The position numbers and the translations under genes were made by a program. From Actinomadura formosensis NBRC 14204 (lineage in GTDB: Bacteria > Actinomycetota > Actinomycetes > Streptosporangiales > Streptosporangiaceae): DNA of 64,000 nt. A model generated the notes under the pieces. That model did no database searches and was not told where the DNA came from. It worked only from the letters and a program-made list of their open reading frames with translations. Position 1 is the stretch's first letter. Every line of letters begins with the position of its first letter. Of this stretch, positions 57,369 through 64,000 are shown one piece after another. Location: positions 28,357 to 92,356 of the forward strand of contig NZ_BCQQ01000006.1 of NCBI RefSeq assembly GCF_001552155.1, in the 5' to 3' direction.

Positions 57369-57731
57369 TCAGACGTAGTTATGCGGGGAACCAGCGGCCT
57401 CCACGCCACGCTTGGAGGCATCGTCGGCCTTGCGATGGGTCTTGTCCGAGTTCCGAATGGCTTCGATCACTTTTTTGTACGACTCGATGAACTGGTCGTA
57501 CGTACCACCGATGGAGTCACGTGCCATCCGGACGGTGGTGTGCAGACCGCGACCGGCCTGGTAGTTGCCCATTGCGCCCTCGGAAGGCGTGGCGTCCTGG
57601 ATTCGCTCGCTGTAACGCATCTTCTCCAGGTCGTGGAGATCCTTTTCGAGCTTTTTCACGATGTCCTTGAGGGCATCGTGATCGATCTTGATCTCTTTGC
57701 CTCCGGCGGTGGGCAGGTGCGGGTGTCCCAT
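57369..57731 (-). CDS. EspC/PE-like T7SS helical partner protein
   Basis: A 120-aa protein with a strong AGGAGG site. It is a two-helix hairpin type (HDALKDIVKKLEKDLHDLEK, RMARDSIGGTYDQFIESYKK), with a central turn rich in Gly. The C-terminal SYKKVIEAIRNSDKTHRKAD has Tyr and charged residues at spacing roughly like the YxxxD/E export signal. Size and place (just before a PPE-like gene) suggest the PE- or EspC-like half of a secreted heterodimer. Not a classical PE sequence. Confidence 0.72.
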   Translation of the reverse strand: MGHPHLPTAGGKEIKIDHDALKDIVKKLEKDLHDLEKMRYSERIQDATPSEGAMGNYQAGRGLHTTVRMARDSIGGTYDQFIESYKKVIEAIRNSDKTHRKADDASKRGVEAAGSPHNYV

Positions 57732-57896
57732 GTGCGCTTACCTCCTGATCAGCCCTCTTGCTCTTCGACTGGCCGGGACACAGAACGGCACATGCTCCCC
57801 CGTTGGACCCGGTGCGGCGAAGTCGGCCCTGGCCGCGTGAACGGCCAGGGCCATCTCACCCCGGAAGCCCGGGATGAGCCATCGTCGGCCGTCCGA

Positions 57897-58184
57897 TCAA
57901 CCCCAGATGCCGGAGTTGCTCCGCTCGGCCTGCTGGTAGTTGTCGTGCGCGTCGCGGATGGCGAGGCCCAGCTGCGCCACCACGTTCTGCATGTCCTTGG
58001 CGGCGCCGTCCCACTGCTTCTGGAAGACCCAGTACGCCTCCTGCGCGGAGCCCTCCCACTGGTTGAGCTTCGTCCGGAGCTTGCCCTCCAGGTCGTTCAG
58101 CTCGTCCATCAGGGCGCGGGCGGCCTGGCTGAACTGTGCCTCGCCCTCGCTGAGGCCACCGAAATTGGCTCTCGTGTAGCTCAT
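57897..58184 (-). CDS. WXG100 protein (EsxA-like)
   Basis: A 95-aa helical hairpin protein. The turn is NQWEGSAQEAYW (Trp43-Glu-Gly45). The C-terminal helix ends DAHDNYQQAERSNSGIWG with a Tyr-x3-Glu export-type motif. A GGAGAAGGGG site precedes the ATG. It is encoded 40 bp after a second WXG100 gene and would form a heterodimer with that protein, the usual T7SS substrate pair. Confidence 0.9.
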   Translation of the reverse strand: MSYTRANFGGLSEGEAQFSQAARALMDELNDLEGKLRTKLNQWEGSAQEAYWVFQKQWDGAAKDMQNVVAQLGLAIRDAHDNYQQAERSNSGIWG

Positions 58185-58224
58185 GATTCCCCTTCTCCAG
58201 CTCTCGTCACCTAATGCGAATCGG

Positions 58225-58545
58225 TCAGGTCGTGCCGTTGAGCAGGGCCTGAACCTTGTTCACGGCCTGCTCGGACATCTCTTCCTTCGACTCGTAGGTG
58301 ATCTTCGTCTGGACCAGGCTCTGGTGCATGCCCTCAAGTGCGCGAAGGACCTTGCCGAAGTCCTCGTTGAACCGGTTGAAGACCGACTCGAAGGCCATGG
58401 AGGCGTTGCCCTCCCAGGCCGAGCGGACCTGCTGCTTGTGTCCTTCGAGCTGCGTCTGCAGCCCCTTGATGATGTTCGCGGATGCGTCGATGTCGTCCGC
58501 GGCCTGCTTCATTGCCGCTCTGTCGACGGCAGACTGCTGCCCCAT
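58225..58545 (-). CDS. WXG100 protein (EsxB-like)
   Basis: A 106-aa helical hairpin protein. The turn is VRSAWEGNASMAFESV (Trp44-Glu-Gly46), and the C-terminal part contains TYESKEEMSEQAVNKVQALL. The ribosome site is GGAGGTGA. It is the first gene after the promoter at 58693-58721, so the two WXG100 genes, the EspC-like and PPE-like genes are probably one highly expressed unit. Confidence 0.9.
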   Translation of the reverse strand: MGQQSAVDRAAMKQAADDIDASANIIKGLQTQLEGHKQQVRSAWEGNASMAFESVFNRFNEDFGKVLRALEGMHQSLVQTKITYESKEEMSEQAVNKVQALLNGTT

Positions 58546-58692
58546 CAGTCACCTCCAGTGACTCGTATCCTCGTGACCCGCGAGGGTGGTCCAGAACAGA
58601 GGCGCCGGGCCAACACCAACTGCCCCCGTATCGGCAGCGCAATGAACCCTGTGGCCTTGAAAGGCGGGGGGTCGCACCGCAGAGTGCCTCCC

Positions 58693-58721
58693 ACCATAGG
58701 ATCTTCCTCGCCGGGTGTCCA
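58693..58721 (-). promoter_or_regulatory. Probable promoter of the WXG100 operon
   Basis: On the minus strand TGGACA (58721-58716), exactly 17 bases, then TATGGT (58698-58693). These match vegetative -35 and -10 boxes (TTGACA, TANNNT). It lies about 148 bp upstream of the first WXG100 start codon, in the 246-bp gap after eccB. Confidence 0.6.
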
Positions 58722-58791
58722 TCCGTTCATCCACAGTCATGGACGCAATAGCGCCCATTGCGGTTTCACCGAATCCGGAATCGGCCGATGA

Positions 58792-60198
58792 TCAGTTCCC
58801 TGCCTGGGCATTCGTGGTCTGGGTGGATACCGCGGCCGGATCGAGGACCGGGCCCTGCACGATCAGGTCCAGAACTCCCGCCGGCACCTTCGAGGCATCG
58901 CCGGGCAGCGAGTAGCCGAGCTTCTCGGCCGTCTCCTTGTCCTTGATCGGGAATCGTTTTCCTTCGGCGACCAGGTAATAGGTGTTGACCTGGTCGGCCT
59001 GCCCCGGACTCGGGACCCGGCCGGCGAGGGCCGCGCTGCCGGGCGGGAAGACCAGCTGGTCGGCGCCGCTCGGCTTGGGTGCGTCCGGTGGAGCCGGAAG
59101 CGAACCGTTGAGGGTCAGGACAGCGTCCTTGTTGCCGCTCGGGTCGCTGTAGAGCGCGCACAGCGGGCTCGTCCCGTTGAAGGGGACGAGGGCGGGCGCT
59201 TTGCCTTCGAGTTTCTGGTCCCGTATCGGCTGCGAGGACCGTCCGACGGCGTTGACCTGTCCCGCGTCGATGTCGATCGCCCGGACGGCTCCGTTGCCGT
59301 AGGCCTTGCGGGTCTGCGGGTCGGCGACCAGCAGGTCCCGCTGGATCGGGGTGATCGGCGCGAGGCCGTCCGCGAGGAGGACGAACGAGGACCCGGCGCC
59401 CGACGCGGTGTTCAGGCTGAAGATCTGCCCGACCCGCGCATTGCCTCCCGGGCCGTTCACCGGCTGCCCGAGCCCCTGGATCTGCGGCGCGGCGAAGTCC
59501 GGCCCCTGGGTGACGGAGTTCAACCACTTTCCGGCGATCGGGGCGGGTGTCGCGCCGAGCGTGGTCAGCGCGTACGGCGGCATCCGCATCCGGGAATTGC
59601 GCCACAGCAGCCAGTTCTGGCCGTCGGCCTGCACGGCCAACGCCTGGCCGTCCTGCAGCGGGGTGCCGCCGACCTTGCGTCCGGCGGTGAGTGTGACCAG
59701 CGACCGGCGGCCCAGCGAGGTGCCCTCGACCGTGCGCACGCAGACCGCCCATGGGGCCTTGGTCAGCTCGTCGGGCTCGGGAAGGGTGTTCGGCGCGCCC
59801 GGAATGCCGATCACGGGGCCGCGCTGGAATTCCTTGAGCGACGTGCGGGAGACCGTCCGGCGGCTCTTGGGGTCGGTTCCGGCGACCAGCCGCGCGGACA
59901 CGTAGTTGCTGACCGGGCAGAGCTTGCCGTTCTCGCACCACACGTAGCGGGCGCCGGTCTCCTTCTCCACGATCAGCATCCCGGCTTTCTCCAGGCCGGT
60001 GGCGCCGCCCGGCCGGATGATGCCGTAGATGCCGAACGCCGCCATGCACAGGATGCCGATCATGACGCCGCTGAATGCGGCAATGTTCATCCGCCGCATC
60101 GGCAGTTCGGGGTTGTCCGGCTCACCGGAAATGAGCGCCAGCGACGCGCGCTGGTTCATCAGGCGGTGAGCCTGCAGCAGGTCCTTACGAGTCTGCAC
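58792..60198 (-). CDS. eccB: EccB, T7SS core membrane component
   Basis: A 468-aa protein from GTG 60198 (AGGAGTG upstream). The N-terminal cytoplasmic segment QTRKDLLQAHRLMNQRASLA is the family hallmark. One membrane helix follows (AFSGVMIGILCMAAFGIYGI), then the outer six-bladed R-domain with VWCENGKLCPVSNYVSARLV. EccB forms part of the ESX membrane pore complex. It starts 9 bp after eccD ends. Confidence 0.93.
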   Translation of the reverse strand: MQTRKDLLQAHRLMNQRASLALISGEPDNPELPMRRMNIAAFSGVMIGILCMAAFGIYGIIRPGGATGLEKAGMLIVEKETGARYVWCENGKLCPVSNYVSARLVAGTDPKSRRTVSRTSLKEFQRGPVIGIPGAPNTLPEPDELTKAPWAVCVRTVEGTSLGRRSLVTLTAGRKVGGTPLQDGQALAVQADGQNWLLWRNSRMRMPPYALTTLGATPAPIAGKWLNSVTQGPDFAAPQIQGLGQPVNGPGGNARVGQIFSLNTASGAGSSFVLLADGLAPITPIQRDLLVADPQTRKAYGNGAVRAIDIDAGQVNAVGRSSQPIRDQKLEGKAPALVPFNGTSPLCALYSDPSGNKDAVLTLNGSLPAPPDAPKPSGADQLVFPPGSAALAGRVPSPGQADQVNTYYLVAEGKRFPIKDKETAEKLGYSLPGDASKVPAGVLDLIVQGPVLDPAAVSTQTTNAQAGN

Positions 60199-60207
60199 GC
60201 GGCACTC

Positions 60208-61605
60208 CTAACCGGCGAGCCCGCGCATGTACGCGAACAGTCCGCATTCTCCGAGTGCCAGCGGGATGAGCGCGATCAGCAGGATCATCTCCAGGATGTC
60301 CCCGGCGCGGCCCCAGAACGGGGACGGCCGGTTACCGGGCAGCCAGAGTCCGACACCGACCACGGTCGCCGCCACCACGACGAGCGGGACGAGCGCACCC
60401 GCGACCAGTGCCACCGGCGAGGCGTCCCACGCCTGCGCGGTCACCAGCGCGCCGACGCCGAGCATGCCGGGCACCATCAGGTTCAGCCGCTGCGCCCGGC
60501 CGCGGAACAGCCGCGACCGCAGCATCAGCAGCGCCGAGATGACCGCCGCGGTGACCGGGCCGAGCCAGCCGTCGTCGAACGCGGACGGGACGAGCCCGAT
60601 GAACGCCACGACGCCGAGCCCGGCGGTGAAGCCGGTGATGAACCGGTTGGCGCGGCCGGTGCGGGTCAGCACCTGCTGCCCGTCCACCATGATCGTGTCG
60701 CGCCGCAGGTCGTCCGCGCTCTGCGGCACCGGTGGAAGCGTCACCTTGGAGAAACGGAACGCCAGCGTCGGGGTGAGCGGGGTGAGCATCATCGCCACCA
60801 CCACCGTGACCGCCGCGATCCCGGCCGCGGACAGGTCCTCGAACAGCAGCGCGACGATGGAGCCGAGTGCGCCGAGGAGCCCGCCGACGACCATCCCCCA
60901 GAAGACCGACGCGCCGCCGGTGACGCCGACGAGCAGGATCACCGCGGCCAGCACCAGGGTGCCGAACCCGGCCAGCGCGTTCAGTGCGTCCAGGCCGGAG
61001 AACGCGGTGTCGCGCGCCGGGGCGAGCAGGCCGGCGAGGAACGCGTGCGGCAGCGCGGCGAAACCGAGCACCGTGCCCGCCCGCTCGTCGCCCGCGGCCC
61101 GCGAGACCGACACCGCCGCGGCGATGTACAGCAGGCAGATCACGCCCGCTGCGGCGGCGGGGACGATCCAGGACGGACCGGCGAGCAGCACCACGAGCGC
61201 CGCGACCGCCGAGGCGCCGCCGCCGACGGACAGCGAGAACTGCCGCGTCCACTCCGGCCGCCAGCGGTCCCGCCGGTCCTTGATGGCGGTCGCCACCACG
61301 TCCGGGACGTCGTCGAACGCCAGCTCGGGAAGCTGGGACCTGCCCGGCCGCAGGTAGAGGATCTCACCGTCGCGGAGTCCGGCCTGCGCCGGCGTCATGC
61401 CGCCGTCGAACGGCGCCTCGTCCAGTCGTTGCAGCACCCATCCGCCGTGCGCGAGACCGGCATCGGCCATCTGGGCGCCGGAATAGTGCAGGATCGCCGG
61501 GAAGAACTGGGCGAACGGCACATGAGCGGGGAGCGAGATATCGATGCGGCGCTTCGGGGCCACCACTGTGACCCTGCACAGCTCCGCCCCGGTGACTGAA
61601 GCCAC
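60208..61605 (-). CDS. eccD: EccD, T7SS integral membrane component
   Basis: A 465-aa protein from GTG 61605 (GTGAGGAAG upstream). Residues ~1-90 are a ubiquitin-like domain (RVTVVAPKRRIDISLPAHVP, LRDGEILYLRPGR). About 11 membrane helices follow, ending FAYMRGLAG. EccD dimers form most of the membrane vestibule of the ESX core. It is the first gene of the minus-strand T7SS run and is divergent from the YbaB-like gene. Confidence 0.93.
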   Translation of the reverse strand: MASVTGAELCRVTVVAPKRRIDISLPAHVPFAQFFPAILHYSGAQMADAGLAHGGWVLQRLDEAPFDGGMTPAQAGLRDGEILYLRPGRSQLPELAFDDVPDVVATAIKDRRDRWRPEWTRQFSLSVGGGASAVAALVVLLAGPSWIVPAAAAGVICLLYIAAAVSVSRAAGDERAGTVLGFAALPHAFLAGLLAPARDTAFSGLDALNALAGFGTLVLAAVILLVGVTGGASVFWGMVVGGLLGALGSIVALLFEDLSAAGIAAVTVVVAMMLTPLTPTLAFRFSKVTLPPVPQSADDLRRDTIMVDGQQVLTRTGRANRFITGFTAGLGVVAFIGLVPSAFDDGWLGPVTAAVISALLMLRSRLFRGRAQRLNLMVPGMLGVGALVTAQAWDASPVALVAGALVPLVVVAATVVGVGLWLPGNRPSPFWGRAGDILEMILLIALIPLALGECGLFAYMRGLAG

Positions 61606-61786
61606 TGTTCTTCCTCACCTGTAAGCATGGTCCCTGGGGAGCGTCCGGATACCGGCGAAACCGTAACAGGATAAATTGTGACGGCGCGCGCCAATGGCCG
61701 CTCCACCGTCGCGGACGGTATCAGCATCACCGGGAACCGTCCCGTTTCAGCGCCCCTGCCCGCCCGGCAGGCGAGGGAGAGGACCC

Positions 61787-62617
61787 ATGACGTCGGACAT
61801 CACAGGGCCCGGAGTTCCCTTCGAACGGCGGCTCCGGGAAGAGCGGGAGCGTCTGCGGGCGTCTTCCTCCGCCGATTCCTCCGCCGAGGTGCGGGTCCGC
61901 GGTGAAGGCGAGTCAGGCGAAGGCCGCGTGCGGGCCGTCGCGGTGACGGGCGGCCGTATCGAGACGCTGGACATCGACCCTCGCGTCCTGCGCCTGGAAC
62001 CGGAGGAACTCGCCGCCCACGTGGGCGACGCGCTCAATTTCGCACTGGACGACGTGCGCGCCCGGGCCGGCGCCGAGCAGGCGGACCTCGTCCCCGACCT
62101 CGCCGTCCTCGCCGGGGAACTGCAGCGCGTGCAGAACGAGGGGCTGCGCCGGCTGAGCGTGATGACACAGGGCATCAACGAAGCGCTCGCCGGGATCCGC
62201 GATCGGGCGTACGTCAGCGGGGAGGCCGCGTTCCCGGGGCTGGAGCACCTCCTGGACCAGGCGGGCGAGGTCGCGCGTTCCGCCCTTCCCGGCGACCAAA
62301 AGGAACGGTCCACCGCGGAGGCCGCCGACGACGATGAACTCGTCCGGGTGGTGGCGGACGGCGCCGGGCGGGTCGAGGCGGTCCATCTCAACGCCCGGTC
62401 GCTGCGCATGGCGTCTCACGCCCTCGCCGCCACGATCGTCACGACCGCGAACGAGGCGCTCGACTCCGCCCGCGCGGACGCGGCCCAACGATCGAAGGCC
62501 GCAGCCGACCCGGATCTCCAGGAGCGTGTGCGCGCCGTGCAAGATCAGAGCATCGAACAGCTTCGCTCGCTCATGGGGTCGCTCACGGCTCTCATGAGCA
62601 GCATCCAGAAACGCTGA
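61787..62617 (+). CDS. YbaB/EbfC-like protein with two domain copies (T7SS-associated)
   Basis: A 276-aa soluble protein from ATG 61787 (GAGAGG upstream). Two YbaB-like units are visible: RVRAVAVTGGRIETLDIDPR with the helix ELAAHVGDALNFALDDVRAR, and LVRVVADGAGRVEAVHLNAR with ALAATIVTTANEALDSARAD. Between them is a helical linker. YbaB-like proteins with this role occur in ESX loci (EspL type) and may act as chaperones or stabilise substrates. It precedes a WXG-like gene by 14 bp. Confidence 0.8.
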   Translation: MTSDITGPGVPFERRLREERERLRASSSADSSAEVRVRGEGESGEGRVRAVAVTGGRIETLDIDPRVLRLEPEELAAHVGDALNFALDDVRARAGAEQADLVPDLAVLAGELQRVQNEGLRRLSVMTQGINEALAGIRDRAYVSGEAAFPGLEHLLDQAGEVARSALPGDQKERSTAEAADDDELVRVVADGAGRVEAVHLNARSLRMASHALAATIVTTANEALDSARADAAQRSKAAADPDLQERVRAVQDQSIEQLRSLMGSLTALMSSIQKR

Positions 62618-62631
62618 CCGAGGGAAAGCGC

Positions 62632-62961
62632 ATGGGCGAGAACCACCTGGACGTAGAACCCAGGACCATCAAGCGTGCGGGCGCCGGGATCAACTCGTCC
62701 GCCCAGCATCTGCAAACCGAATGGGAGCAGTTCCAAGCCAAGCTGCAGGGCCACGGCGAACCCTGGGGCCAGGACATGCTCGGCATGCTGATCGGCGGCT
62801 GCTACATGGCCGTCTACGAACTCGCCGCCGAGTGCATCCAGGAGAACATCGCCGGGTTGAAGGGGCACGCGGAGGGCGCGACCGTGATGGCGGCGAACTA
62901 CTTCCAGGCGGAGGACGCCAGCACCGTCGAGGTCAACCGCGTCCGCGACATTCTCGGCTGA
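62632..62961 (+). CDS. WXG100-like small T7SS protein
   Basis: A 109-aa helical protein. The turn between helices contains GHGEPWGQDMLGMLIGG, a WG-type variant of the WXG motif. The C-terminal helix includes ANYFQAEDASTVEVNRVRDI. GAGGGAAAG precedes the ATG. It sits 3 bp before the channel-domain gene, as small Esx-like partners do in front of T7SS polymorphic toxins, and probably forms the secretion heterodimer with it. Confidence 0.8.
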   Translation: MGENHLDVEPRTIKRAGAGINSSAQHLQTEWEQFQAKLQGHGEPWGQDMLGMLIGGCYMAVYELAAECIQENIAGLKGHAEGATVMAANYFQAEDASTVEVNRVRDILG

Positions 62962-62964
62962 GCC

Positions 62965-63459
62965 ATGGGACTGCAACTCCCCGGAGATCTGATCTCCCTG
63001 CTCGGCATGCTCGGTTACGACTGGCCCGAGGCCGACGAAGAGAAGCTCTTCAAAATGGGCGGAGACTGGATCGGCTTCGCCGGCAAGCTGGGGCAGCCGG
63101 TCGGCGAGGCCAACGCCCACGCCGCCGCGATCTGGGCGGGCAACCAGGGCGAGGGCATCGACGCCTTCCGCAAGGCGTGGTCGCACGAGGACGCCCCCGG
63201 CCCCGCCCTCGGCGACGCCGGCACCGCGTCCACCATCATCGGCGCCGCCCTCATGGTCTGCGGCGTCATCGTCCTCGCCCTCAAGATCCACGTGATCATC
63301 CAGCTCATCATGCTGGCCATTCAGATCGCCCAGGCCATCGCGACCGCCGCGGTCACCTTCGGCGCCTCGCTCGCCGAGATCCCGATCTTCAAGATGATCG
63401 CGAGCCTCATCATCGACCAGCTCCTCAACATGGCCATCGAAGCGATCCTCAATGGGTAG
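62965..63459 (+). CDS. CpnT-like N-terminal channel/WXG100_2 domain protein, free-standing
   Basis: A 164-aa protein. QLPGDLISLLGMLGYDWPEA then DEEKLFKMGGDWIGFAGKLG is the start pattern of the CpnT-type domain (PxxLxxLLxxLGxxWPxxDE). It continues with two hydrophobic stretches (IIGAALMVCGVIVLALKIHV and MLAIQIAQAIATAAVTFGAS). In known effectors this domain is fused to a C-terminal toxin. Here it stops at TAG 63457, while the toxin begins at ATG 63452 in the +1 frame. Confidence 0.8.
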   Translation: MGLQLPGDLISLLGMLGYDWPEADEEKLFKMGGDWIGFAGKLGQPVGEANAHAAAIWAGNQGEGIDAFRKAWSHEDAPGPALGDAGTASTIIGAALMVCGVIVLALKIHVIIQLIMLAIQIAQAIATAAVTFGASLAEIPIFKMIASLIIDQLLNMAIEAILNG

Positions 63460-64000
63460 GCCGAGCCTCGCGGTCCTGGTCCTCGTCCTGCTGCTGAGGG
63501 TCAGGTACCACGCACCGCGTGCGGCCGGGCAGAACAACGCGCGCGGCGTCTTCAAGGCCGCCGCGAGCTTCATCCGGTGGGCCGAAAGGCACGGCCCCCG
63601 CCGCCCCGTCACCATCACGCTCCGCCACGAACCGGGAATGCCGAAGGCCCAGTTCCGCCGCAAGGCCAGGGCCCTGCAGCGGCTGGGCGACGAAGGCAAG
63701 CTGTTCAAGGCCGTCAACCCGGTGCGCAGGCGCGACCGCCAGCGTTCGATCGACCATCGCAGGGACCTGGTGGACCGGATCCACCGGCAGTACGGCCAGC
63801 GCAACCCCCAGCTCTCCAGGCGCATGATCCGCCGCCTGTTCGACCAGAGCATGCAGCTGGACCATGTGAACGAGTTGCAGACCGCGGGGGCCGATCTCCG
63901 GAATAACCTGCGCTATCTCGACAGCTTCACCAACTGGCGAATCGGCGGGCAGATCCGGCAGCAGATTCACAACCTGCCGGACGGGACTCCCCTGCGTATT
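63452..64000 (+). CDS. HNH-type nuclease toxin encoded separately (3' end outside window)
   Basis: ATG 63452 overlaps the stop of the channel-domain gene by 8 bp (AATGGGTAGG). At least 183 codons are open to the window edge. The N-terminus is basic (ERHGPRRPVTITLRHEPGMP). The C-terminal segment QLDHVNELQTAGADLRNNLR, then FTNWRIGGQIRQQIHNLPDG has the DH...ELQ...G.D...NL...N pattern of HNH/endonuclease-VII-like toxin tips. It should be a DNA- or RNA-cutting effector exported with its neighbour. The immunity gene is expected just beyond 64000. Confidence 0.72.
   Translation, partial: MGRPSLAVLVLVLLLRVRYHAPRAAGQNNARGVFKAAASFIRWAERHGPRRPVTITLRHEPGMPKAQFRRKARALQRLGDEGKLFKAVNPVRRRDRQRSIDHRRDLVDRIHRQYGQRNPQLSRRMIRRLFDQSMQLDHVNELQTAGADLRNNLRYLDSFTNWRIGGQIRQQIHNLPDGTPLRI

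Overview
The window is high-GC (about 70%) actinobacterial DNA. MurT/GatD peptidoglycan amidation, a type VII secretion (T7SS) locus, an XRE regulator beside a small HATPase, and an actinomycete-style RHS toxin island fit a filamentous actinomycete of the Streptosporangiales, perhaps Thermomonosporaceae/Actinomadura-like. That placement rests on gene content only. No rRNA, tRNA, CRISPR array or integrase was recognised.

Region 1 (1-9.4 kb) holds an XRE regulator (partial) divergent from an RsbW-like ATPase, an ArsR-type regulator divergent from an MFS exporter across a perfect 10-bp inverted repeat, an SDR that lacks the catalytic tyrosine, a P450 relic, gatD-murT, and two paralogous zinc-ribbon/membrane proteins.

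Region 2 (9.4-30 kb) is accessory. A HerA/FtsK-like ATPase, a polytopic membrane protein and a small protein form a minus-strand operon; the last two share a GQVAxG-type motif. Next comes a polymorphic-toxin island: a 2321-aa RHS protein with a Hint domain and toxin tip, its adjacent putative immunity gene, an orphan Hint-GIY-YIG-like tip broken by two in-frame stops, a DUF4259 gene, and a frameshifted DNRLRE/LamG partner. A large membrane protein that looks like an inactivated TraG/HerA-type ATPase closes the region.

Region 3 (30-48 kb) is a cell-envelope glycan block. A tightly overlapped operon glf-glfT2-wzm-wzt (UDP-galactopyranose mutase, galactofuranosyltransferase and polysaccharide ABC exporter) diverges from two sulfotransferase-like genes and a GlfT1-like glycosyltransferase. 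A GH43 hydrolase with a CBM35-like module, a lipoprotein sulfatase, a membrane-anchored BNR-type beta-propeller protein, another GT2 enzyme and an LCP ligase follow. Together they suggest synthesis, export, possible sulfation, trimming and attachment of a galactofuranose-containing polymer.

Region 4 (48-64 kb) is T7SS. It includes the two halves of a DUF6177-like protein as separate genes, a DUF1266 protein, a MinD/EspI-like ATPase, a lipoprotein, mycosin MycP with a decayed tandem duplicate, a PPE/EspB-like substrate, an EspC-like partner, two WXG100 proteins, EccB and EccD. On the plus strand are a YbaB-like protein, a WXG100-like protein, a CpnT-like channel-domain protein and, overlapping it by 8 bp, a separate HNH-type nuclease toxin that runs off the window. 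EccC and EccE are not in the window.
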